Below, piece by piece: positions 1 through 4,867 of a stretch of 5,602 nucleotides of DNA (positions are counted from its first letter, which is position 1; every line of letters starts with the position of its first letter). The notes beneath the pieces were generated by a model. The model made no database searches and was not told the origin of the DNA. It worked only from the letters and a program-made list of their open reading frames with translations. The translations under genes and the position numbers were made by a program. This stretch comes from Burkholderiales bacterium (GTDB taxonomy: Bacteria; Pseudomonadota; Gammaproteobacteria; Burkholderiales; Casimicrobiaceae): NCBI GenBank assembly GCA_031257235.1, contig JAIRPA010000059.1, positions 1 through 5,602 of the forward strand, in the 5' to 3' direction.

Positions 1-33
1 ATGGATTTAAAAATTACAACCCTTTAAATCCAT
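1..33. repeat. Perfect 11-bp inverted repeat downstream of gap
   Basis: Bases 1-11 (ATGGATTTAAA) are the exact reverse complement of 23-33 (TTTAAATCCAT), with an 11-base spacer. The stem is AT-rich. It starts 55 bases past the gap stop codon, so it could be the 3' end hairpin of a gap transcript or an operator for the next gene to the left. A run of T after the hairpin in the gap direction cannot be checked because the window ends at base 1. The rest of bases 34-88 shows no gene. Confidence 0.5.
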
Positions 34-88
34 TGACGGACATTAAGTTTCAACATAATGACTTACGGTTTGTGACGGCACGCCGCTA

Positions 89-1105
89 TTATTTGGCGTT
101 CATCAACGCAACCGTTGTGTCCAACATACGGTTGGAAAATCCCCATTCGTTGTCGTACCACGAAGAAACCTTCACCAATCTGCCGGAGACTTTAGTCAAG
201 CTCGCGTCAAACACCGAGGAGCGCGCATCGTGATTGAAATCCACCGAGACCAGCGGCGCTTCGTTGTATCCCAAAATACCTTTTAACGCGCCCTCTTCCG
301 ACGCTTTTTTGATGATCGCGTTGACTTCTTCAACCGAAGTATCCCGCGCGGCAACAAACGACAAATCCACCAAAGAAACGTTGATCGTCGGCACGCGAAT
401 CGCAAAGCCGTCTAAGCGACCGGCCAACTCCGGCAACACCAAACCCACTGCCGCCGCCGCGCCGGTTTTGGTCGGGATCATCGACGAGGTTGCCGAACGC
501 GCGCGACGCAAATCCGTGTGATACACATCCGTTAATACCTGATCGTTGGTGTAAGAATGGATGGTCGTCATCAACCCGTTGACCACCCCGATCGCCCGAT
601 GCAAAGGCGCGACAATCGGCGCCAAACAATTGGTCGTGCAGGAAGCGTTGGAAATCACCGTGTCGGACGCTTTTAAGACTTGATGATTGACGCCATACAC
701 AATGGTGGCGTCCACGTCTTTGCCGCCCGGCGCCGAGATGACGACCTTTTTCGCGCCGGCTTTTAAATGCGCGCCGGCTTTTTCTTTGGAGGTGAACAAC
801 CCCGTACATTCGAGCACCACATCCACCCCCAACGCGCCCCAGGGCAACTGCGTCGGATCGCGCTGTGCAATCACTTTGATGGTGTCGCCGTTGACAATCA
901 AGGCATCGTTTAAAACGGCAACCTCCCCCGAAAAGCGTCCGTGCGCCGTATCAAATCGCGTTAAATGCGCGTTGGTTTCCGGGCTGCCCAAATCGTTGAT
1001 GGCAACGATTTCTATCGGCGCCTTTTTTCCGCTTTCGTAAAACGCGCGCAGGATGTTGCGCCCGATGCGACCGTATCCGTTGATTGCGACTTTGATGGTG
1101 CTCAT
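89..1105 (-). CDS. gap: Type I glyceraldehyde-3-phosphate dehydrogenase
   Basis: The 338-residue product matches the usual length of cytosolic phosphorylating GAPDH, which interconverts glyceraldehyde-3-phosphate and 1,3-bisphosphoglycerate with NAD in glycolysis and gluconeogenesis. The N-terminal Rossmann motif is NGYGRIGR (residues 9-16). Asp38 in AINDLG is the acidic residue that usually marks NAD over NADP preference. The active site is SNASCTTNC (152-160) with catalytic Cys156, paired with His183 in TTIHSYTNDQ. The conserved C-terminal SWYDNEWG lies at 315-322. The reading frame is intact from ATG to TAA. The start is supported by an AGGAGA sequence 10 bases upstream. It follows tkt in the same direction with a terminator-like hairpin between them. 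In betaproteobacteria pgk often comes next, which would lie outside this window. The family assignment is essentially certain; the NAD preference is inferred. Confidence 0.98.
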   Translation of the reverse strand: MSTIKVAINGYGRIGRNILRAFYESGKKAPIEIVAINDLGSPETNAHLTRFDTAHGRFSGEVAVLNDALIVNGDTIKVIAQRDPTQLPWGALGVDVVLECTGLFTSKEKAGAHLKAGAKKVVISAPGGKDVDATIVYGVNHQVLKASDTVISNASCTTNCLAPIVAPLHRAIGVVNGLMTTIHSYTNDQVLTDVYHTDLRRARSATSSMIPTKTGAAAAVGLVLPELAGRLDGFAIRVPTINVSLVDLSFVAARDTSVEEVNAIIKKASEEGALKGILGYNEAPLVSVDFNHDARSSVFDASLTKVSGRLVKVSSWYDNEWGFSNRMLDTTVALMNAK

Positions 1106-1115
1106 GTTTTTAATT

Positions 1116-1121
1116 TCTCCT
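1116..1121 (-). promoter_or_regulatory. Ribosome binding site of gap
   Basis: On the minus strand AGGAGA stands 10 bases before the gap ATG. It is the strongest Shine-Dalgarno sequence in the window, which fits a highly expressed glycolytic gene, and it lies downstream of the tkt-gap hairpin, so gap can be translated independently of tkt. Confidence 0.75.
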
Positions 1122-1131
1122 ATGAATGAAC

Positions 1132-1156
1132 GAAAAAAAGTTCCGGCTTTTGCCGG
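1132..1156 (-). terminator. Intrinsic terminator or attenuator between tkt and gap
   Basis: Read on the minus strand, 14 bases after the tkt stop, CCGGC-AAAA-GCCGG forms a 5-bp all-GC stem with a four-base loop (1143-1156). It is followed by AAC and then a run of seven T (1139-1133). Four A stand just before the stem, so A-T pairs can lengthen it slightly. The stem is short, so termination may be only partial, which would reduce but not abolish read-through from tkt into gap. Confidence 0.65.
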
Positions 1157-1170
1157 TTTTATACTGCCGA

Positions 1171-3213
1171 CTACCCCAACAATACTTTGGCTTTTTCGAT
1201 AATCTTATTGACCGTCAAGCCAAAATAATCAAACAACACCGGCGCGGGCGCGGATTCCCCAAAGGTGTCAATCCCGATCACGTCACCTTTTTTGTCATCA
1301 AAAGCGCCGACATACCGCGACCAAAAACCGGAGACCCCCGCTTCAATCGCCAAACGCGGAATGCCGCTTGGCAACACCGTTTGTTTGTAGAGATCAGATT
1401 GTGCGTCAAACGCCTCCGCGCACGGCATCGAAACCACGCGCGCGGCAATGCCTTCGACCACCAACGCCGTCCGCGCTCTGATCGCCAATTCAATTTCCGA
1501 GCCTGTGGCAAGCAACACCAGACACGGTGAGGAAATTTCCGGAAAATCCAAAAGCACATAACCGCCCTTGACGATTTGATCGCAGACATCAATCTTGCGC
1601 GGCACAAACGGTAAATTCTGGCGCGACAAAACTAAAGAGGTGGGTCCGTCGTGCCGCATGATGGCTTCACGCCACGCCACGGCGGTTTCCACTGTGTCAC
1701 AGGGACGCCACACGCGCATGTTGGGGATCATCCGCAAAGAAGACACGTGTTCAATGGATTGATGCGTGGGTCCGTCCTCTCCCAAGCCGATTGAGTCGTG
1801 CGTTAATACGGCGATCACACGTTTTTTCATCAGCGCCGCCATACGAAGCGCGTTTCTCGCGTAATCGGAAAACGTCAAGAAGGTTCCCGCGTAAGGAATG
1901 AACCCGCCGTGCAAAGTCAGCCCGTTGGCAATCGCAAACATCGCAAATTCCCGCACGCCGTAATACAAATAATTGCCCTCGCCCGCTTCGGTCAACCCGC
2001 GGCTTCCCGACCAATTCGTAAACACCGAGCCGGTTAAATCCGCAGAACCGCCCACCAATTCCGGCAAGTGCGGCGCGTAGGCTTCGATGGCTTGTTGCGA
2101 GGCTTTGCGTGTTGCAATGTTTTCCGCTTTTTGATTTTGCGTCGCCAAAAAGGCTTGCGCAAACGCGGCAAATTCATCGGGCAGATCACCTTTTAAGCGA
2201 CGTTGAAATTCGCGCGCCAATTCCGGGTATTTTTCTTCGTAAACTTTAAATAAGGCGGACCATTCGGCTTCTTTTTTGTTGCCTCCTTGACGGGCGTCCC
2301 ACGCCTCATAAATTTTTTGCGGAATTTCAAACGGCGGGTAAGTCCAGCGTAAAAGCTCGCGCATCGCGTCGATTTCTGCCTTGCCCAAAGGCGCGCCGTG
2401 CGTGGCGGCGGTGCCGGCTTTGTGGGGCGACCCTTTGCCGATCGTTGTTTTACAACAAATCAGCGACGGCATCTCCGTTTCCATCTGCGCTTTTCTGATC
2501 GCCCAATCCACGGCGTCAACATTGTGACCGTCTACGGCGGGAATCACGTGCCAACCATACGCCTCAAAGCGTTTGACGGTATCGTCGGTCATCCATCCGC
2601 TGACTTTGCCGTCAATGGAAATACCGTTATCGTCGTAAAACGCGATGAGTTTGCCCAACCCCCACGTGCCGGCAAGCGATGCCGCTTCGTGCGAAATCCC
2701 CTCCATCAGGCAGCCGTCGCCCAAAAAGACATAGGTGAAATGATTGACGATCGGAAGATCGTGCTTGTTGAACTTCGCGGCAAGCATCTTTTCCGCCAGC
2801 GCCATACCCACCGCGTTGGCCAAGCCCTGTCCTAAAGGCCCTGTGCTGGTTTCTACGCCGGGGGTAATACCCACCTCAGGATGACCCGGCGTTTTGGAAT
2901 GCAGTTGCCGAAAATTTTTCAAGTCTTCAACGGAAAGATCGTACCCCGTTAAATGAAGGAGCGCGTACTGCAACATCGAGCCATGCCCGTTGGACAAAAT
3001 AAAACGGTCTCGATCTGCCCAAGAGGGATTGTGCGGATTGTGCTTTAAATGCCGCTTCCAAAGAGCAACGGCAATCTCTGCCATGCCCAAAGGCATGCCC
3101 GGATGCCCGCTTTTGGCGGCTTCAATCGCGTCTGCCGCCAAAAAACGTAGGGAGTTTGCCATTTCAGAGGTGGAAATCGGGGAGGAATGTTGAGGTTGTT
3201 GAGTGGTCGTCAT
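1171..3213 (-). CDS. tkt: Transketolase
   Basis: The 680-residue product is a full-length thiamine diphosphate (ThDP) transketolase, moving two-carbon ketol units between sugar phosphates in the pentose phosphate or Calvin cycle. Visible motifs in order are SGHPGMPLG (35-43, His37), SNGHGS (74-79, His77), the ThDP and metal signature GDG (165-167) ending in DDN (194-196), THGAPLG (270-276), SADLTGS (390-396), YGVREFAM (418-425) with the catalytic Glu422, and THDSIGLGEDGPTHQ (471-485) with His472. The pyrimidine-binding middle domain and C-terminal domain follow intact, ending in TAG. It is slightly longer than the typical length of about 660 because of a polar N-terminal extension of some 17 residues. 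No clear Shine-Dalgarno precedes ATG 3213, and the next in-frame ATG (residue 18) has none either, so the exact start is uncertain. The gene precedes gap in the same direction. Confidence 0.98.
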   Translation of the reverse strand: MTTTQQPQHSSPISTSEMANSLRFLAADAIEAAKSGHPGMPLGMAEIAVALWKRHLKHNPHNPSWADRDRFILSNGHGSMLQYALLHLTGYDLSVEDLKNFRQLHSKTPGHPEVGITPGVETSTGPLGQGLANAVGMALAEKMLAAKFNKHDLPIVNHFTYVFLGDGCLMEGISHEAASLAGTWGLGKLIAFYDDNGISIDGKVSGWMTDDTVKRFEAYGWHVIPAVDGHNVDAVDWAIRKAQMETEMPSLICCKTTIGKGSPHKAGTAATHGAPLGKAEIDAMRELLRWTYPPFEIPQKIYEAWDARQGGNKKEAEWSALFKVYEEKYPELAREFQRRLKGDLPDEFAAFAQAFLATQNQKAENIATRKASQQAIEAYAPHLPELVGGSADLTGSVFTNWSGSRGLTEAGEGNYLYYGVREFAMFAIANGLTLHGGFIPYAGTFLTFSDYARNALRMAALMKKRVIAVLTHDSIGLGEDGPTHQSIEHVSSLRMIPNMRVWRPCDTVETAVAWREAIMRHDGPTSLVLSRQNLPFVPRKIDVCDQIVKGGYVLLDFPEISSPCLVLLATGSEIELAIRARTALVVEGIAARVVSMPCAEAFDAQSDLYKQTVLPSGIPRLAIEAGVSGFWSRYVGAFDDKKGDVIGIDTFGESAPAPVLFDYFGLTVNKIIEKAKVLLG

Positions 3214-3248
3214 GATTCAAAGAAGGTTAAAAAATGCGTATCACGCCA

Positions 3249-3287
3249 AAATCGTTGAACTTGTTAGCTTACCCCAGATAACGATTT
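3249..3287. repeat. 8-bp inverted repeat upstream of tkt
   Basis: AAATCGTT (3249-3256) and AACGATTT (3280-3287) are perfect inverted copies separated by 23 bases. They lie 36-74 bases before the tkt start, where a promoter and its operator would be expected, so a dimeric regulator site or a leader hairpin are both possible. No convincing sigma-70 promoter was found here: TTGAAA is present, but the matching -10 is poor. Confidence 0.4.
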
Positions 3288-3292
3288 CAAAA

Positions 3293-3327
3293 AAGCCAAA
3301 TCCTTGCGATAACGCTAATTTTGGCTT
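3293..3327 (-). terminator. Bidirectional intrinsic terminator between grpE and tkt
   Basis: AAGCCAAA (3293-3300) pairs perfectly with TTTGGCTT (3320-3327). The 19-base loop holds a further small GCG-ATAA-CGC hairpin. On the minus strand the stem runs straight into T (GGCTTTTTTG). On the plus strand it is followed by GTTTTTT. It can therefore end grpE transcription going left and any opposing transcription going right. It separates grpE from tkt, so the two are independent units. Confidence 0.8.
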
Positions 3328-3371
3328 GTTTTTTATTCCGGGAAGATAAGCGGGTTTCAGGGATCAGTAGG

Positions 3372-3391
3372 GGGCGAGGCTTGCCTCGCCC
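3372..3391. repeat. Hairpin module 1 of the composite element
   Basis: GGGCGAGGC and GCCTCGCCC are perfect inverted copies separated by TT. In practice this is an 8-bp GC-rich stem closed by a CTTG tetraloop. The last base overlaps the longer-range pairing arm at 3391-3400. Confidence 0.75.
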
Positions 3392-3412
3392 GCCTTCGGC
3401 TTTTAAAACCAG

Positions 3413-3433
3413 ATTGCGGGTCAAGCCCGCAAT
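3413..3433. repeat. Hairpin module 2 of the composite element
   Basis: ATTGCGGG and CCCGCAAT are perfect 8-bp arms around a TCAAG loop, followed by GACG. On the minus strand this reads as a CGTCATTGCGGGCTTGACCC-type module, which I recall as a common intergenic palindrome in many proteobacterial genomes. That resemblance is from memory, not from a search. Confidence 0.75.
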
Positions 3434-3435
3434 GA

Positions 3436-3453
3436 CGTAGCCTAAAGGCTACG
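3436..3453. repeat. Hairpin module 3 of the composite element
   Basis: CGTAGCC and GGCTACG are perfect 7-bp arms with TAAA between them. The T and A at the loop edges could add an eighth pair. It begins two bases after module 2. Confidence 0.7.
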
Positions 3454-3505
3454 CGGGACGCCGAGGGCGGCATCCCCTGATTCCTGAAACGCAAAAAGTA
3501 AACCC

Positions 3506-4123
3506 CTACTTTTTGCCGCCGGAGGAGACCGTCACCATCGCAGGGCGCAAGACACGCTCCGAAATGAGATAACCTTTTTGAAAGACCGAGACCACCGTAT
3601 TCGCCGGCGCGTCCCCTTCGACCATCTGCACGGCTTGGTGCAAATGCGGATCAAAAGGTTGACCCGTCGGATCGGTTTCGACAATTCGCGCCTTCTCAAA
3701 CGCCGAATTCAGCTGCTTTAAGGTTAATTGAACTCCCTCGCGCAACTGCTCAAAAGAGGCGTTTTGGGTGGAAAGCGCCAACTCCAAAGCGTCTTTCACG
3801 CCCAATAAATCCGACGCAAACCGCTCGACGGCAAACTTGCGCGATTTTTCAATCTCTTCTTTTGCCTGACGCCGCGCGTTCTCGGTTTCCGCGCGCGCGC
3901 GCAAAAAAGCCTCGCGCATGGATGCAAGCTCCGTTTCGGTGGCTTTTAAGGCGGCGATTGCCTCTTCCATACTCATGCCGTCTGCAAAATCCGGGTCACA
4001 AGACGGATCCCTATCGTTTGGATTGGCGTCTTGCCCCTCGCCCACCGATAAAATTTCGCTCGTCGCCTCATCAGGGGTGGCTTCATTGTCGGCAGAAAAA
4101 TCAGAAGATTGCCGTTCATCCAT
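3506..4123 (-). CDS. grpE: GrpE, nucleotide exchange factor of DnaK
   Basis: The 205-residue product is a GrpE co-chaperone, a cytosolic homodimer that drives ADP release from DnaK during protein refolding. Residues 1-48 are acidic and low in hydrophobics, as expected for the disordered N-terminus. A charged helical coiled-coil region spans about 50-110 and includes ARAETENARRQ and SRKFAVERFA. The beta-wing domain near 145-200 carries GQPFDPHLHQAV (154-165) and GYLISERVLRPAMVTVS (184-200), which are diagnostic. The start ATG at 4123 is preferred over an in-frame TTG at 4129, because CGGAG lies nine bases before the ATG but only three before the TTG. It has its own heat-shock-like promoter, and its terminator lies beyond the palindromic element. 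No dnaK or dnaJ follows it here, so it appears to be transcribed alone. Confidence 0.97.
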   Translation of the reverse strand: MDERQSSDFSADNEATPDEATSEILSVGEGQDANPNDRDPSCDPDFADGMSMEEAIAALKATETELASMREAFLRARAETENARRQAKEEIEKSRKFAVERFASDLLGVKDALELALSTQNASFEQLREGVQLTLKQLNSAFEKARIVETDPTGQPFDPHLHQAVQMVEGDAPANTVVSVFQKGYLISERVLRPAMVTVSSGGKK

Positions 4124-4132
4124 AATCAAAAA

Positions 4133-4137
4133 CTCCG
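4133..4137 (-). promoter_or_regulatory. Ribosome binding site of grpE
   Basis: CGGAG on the minus strand stands nine bases before ATG 4123 and only three before the alternative TTG at 4129. The spacing decides the start in favour of the ATG. Confidence 0.6.
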
Positions 4138-4164
4138 TGAAAAATAAATTGACAGTGGTTTCCT

Positions 4165-4192
4165 AGATGGAGACCCCCGACGATTATTCAAG
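4165..4192 (-). promoter_or_regulatory. Sigma-32 (heat-shock) promoter of grpE
   Basis: On the minus strand CTTGAAT (4192-4186) and TCCATCT (4171-4165) are separated by 14 bases. The RpoH consensus is CTTGAAA, 11-16 bases, CCCATNT, so each box misses one position and the spacer is typical. The implied start near 4157-4159 gives a leader of about 35 bases to the grpE ATG. This fits the known heat-shock control of grpE. Confidence 0.72.
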
Positions 4193-4234
4193 AGCGCGGG
4201 GAGAAAAAACAGGCGCATTTTGACTTGGCAAAGA

Positions 4235-4675
4235 TCACTGCTCCCATTTAAGCGTGATCATTTTCCACTGATTGCCGTCGCGTCGCCATTCGGACGAAAC
4301 GTGATAAAGCCCCATTTTGTCGGGGAAGGTGCTCTCGATGCCCGCCAGAAAAACGTCCGCCTCCACGGTGGCGCGTGTCTTGTTGTGTGCGTCTATGGTG
4401 GTTCTACGATTCAAAACGGTGACGTTGACGTTTTGATACATCATAAACGACGCTTTCATCGTCTGCCATGCCCATTCGCGATTGTTGGTGCTTTGCGCCG
4501 TGAATTGATCGTGCAAAAAATCGGTGGCGTGAGAGGCGTCTTTGGATTGAATGGCGGTTTCAAGCTCATTGATCGATCGTGCCAACGTCACTTCAGGGTC
4601 TCTTCCGTTACAGCCGGAAAGTGCCGTGATCAAGCCAAAGCCGACCACAGTAAAAAAGAATAGTCTTCTGCGCAT
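4235..4675 (-). CDS. Small outer-membrane lipoprotein, NTF2-like
   Basis: The 146-residue product begins MRRR, followed by a hydrophobic stretch and the lipobox LSGC, with Cys22 as the predicted lipidated residue. This is a signal peptidase II export signal. Asn at +2 rather than Asp suggests sorting to the outer membrane by the Lol system. The mature part starts with a helix (SINELETAIQSKDASHATDFL), then has alternating strands with conserved-looking Trp, ending SEWRRDGNQWKMITLKWEQ. This pattern resembles the NTF2-like/SnoaL fold, but I do not recognise a named family and assign no function. Longer starts exist (GTG 4711, ATG 4681 and 4678). ATG 4675 is chosen because GGAG lies six bases before it but touches the first ATG. 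It is upstream of grpE in the same direction but separated by the grpE promoter, and divergent from comEC. Confidence 0.82.
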   Translation of the reverse strand: MRRRLFFFTVVGFGLITALSGCNGRDPEVTLARSINELETAIQSKDASHATDFLHDQFTAQSTNNREWAWQTMKASFMMYQNVNVTVLNRRTTIDAHNKTRATVEADVFLAGIESTFPDKMGLYHVSSEWRRDGNQWKMITLKWEQ

Positions 4676-4681
4676 CATCAT

Positions 4682-4685
4682 CTCC
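4682..4685 (-). promoter_or_regulatory. Ribosome binding site of the lipoprotein gene
   Basis: The minus strand reads GGAG followed directly by three consecutive in-frame ATG codons. Only the third ATG (4675) has normal spacing of six bases, which puts the signal peptide at MRRRLFFF. Confidence 0.55.
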
Positions 4686-4701
4686 GCACCCAAAATTGGG
4701 C

Positions 4702-4710
4702 ATTCTAGCA
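4702..4710 (-). promoter_or_regulatory. Extended -10 promoter of the lipoprotein gene
   Basis: The minus strand carries TGCTAGAAT: TAGAAT matches TATAAT at five of six positions and has the TGn extension. No good -35 box is seen 16-18 bases upstream, which extended -10 promoters tolerate. Transcription would begin near 4695, within the near-palindrome CCCAATTTTGGG (4700-4689), leaving a leader of about 20 bases. Confidence 0.55.
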
Positions 4711-4727
4711 CCTCTTGTAGTAAGCTA

Positions 4728-4754
4728 AACCCTTTGCAAAACGACGAAAGGGTT
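4728..4754. repeat. 8-bp inverted repeat in the divergent spacer
   Basis: AACCCTTT (4728-4735) and AAAGGGTT (4747-4754) are perfect inverted copies with an 11-base spacer. Relative to the predicted lipoprotein transcription start it covers about -33 to -59, a usual place for a regulator. No T-run follows on either strand, so it is not an intrinsic terminator. The remaining spacer to 4867 is T-rich on the plus strand and shows no further gene. Confidence 0.5.
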
Positions 4755-4867
4755 CACGGGATGATTTTGTTGCCTCTTCGTTGTTTCCATGCTTTTGTTT
4801 GTCATGGTTTATTTTGTTGTGTTTTGCGTCATCATGGTTATTGAATAAAAAATATCGAAAAATAGTA

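Larger units (their letters stand above)
3354..3490. repeat. Composite palindromic element behind grpE
   Basis: This non-coding block of 137 bp is bounded by 14-base inverted arms, 3354-3367 and 3477-3490, that match at 13 of 14 positions, the exception being a G-T wobble. Inside it, CGCCTTCGGC (3391-3400) can pair with GCCGAGGGCG (3460-3469), again with one wobble. Three separate hairpins lie at 3372-3391, 3413-3433 and 3436-3453. The whole can fold as a branched, cloverleaf-like structure. It starts 15 bases after the grpE stop and ends before the terminator, so it would sit in the grpE 3' untranslated RNA. No target-site duplication is visible. It resembles a mosaic of REP/BIME-type palindromes; copy number elsewhere in the genome cannot be seen here. 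Confidence 0.75.

Noticed and set aside
234..1040. Open frames on the plus strand across gap, including 234-521 and 687-1040
   Set aside because: They are antisense to a clear GAPDH gene, have no recognisable motif or ribosome binding site, and follow from its codon bias.
2398..2835. A 145-codon plus-strand frame inside tkt
   Set aside because: It is antisense to the conserved transketolase ThDP-binding region. Its composition is rich in Arg and His, as typical of shadow frames, and it lacks a start signal.
3214..3292. Sigma-70 promoter for tkt using TTGAAA with an 18-base spacer to TAACAA
   Set aside because: The -10 matches only three of six positions, and the -35 overlaps the terminator T-run. 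A promoter must be near, but this one is not convincing.
3862..4166. Two overlapping plus-strand frames opposite grpE
   Set aside because: Both overlap the confident grpE gene and its leader, and neither shows protein family features.
4195..4237. Terminator for the lipoprotein gene at a six-T run
   Set aside because: No stable hairpin precedes the T-run. GGGAG and CTCCC flank it instead of standing before it.
3264..4728. Shared 9-mer TTAGCTTAC (3264-3272) and its reverse complement (4720-4728) in two upstream regions
   Set aside because: The two copies have opposite orientation relative to their genes, and a single 9-base match is compatible with chance.
4814..4842. Promoter for comEC (TTGTTG, 17 bases, GTTATT)
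   Set aside because: The match is weak and the region is T-rich, so similar boxes arise by chance.
4220..4844. Plus-strand frames opposite the lipoprotein gene
   Set aside because: The minus-strand frame has a signal peptide, lipobox, ribosome binding site and promoter; the plus-strand frames have none of these.
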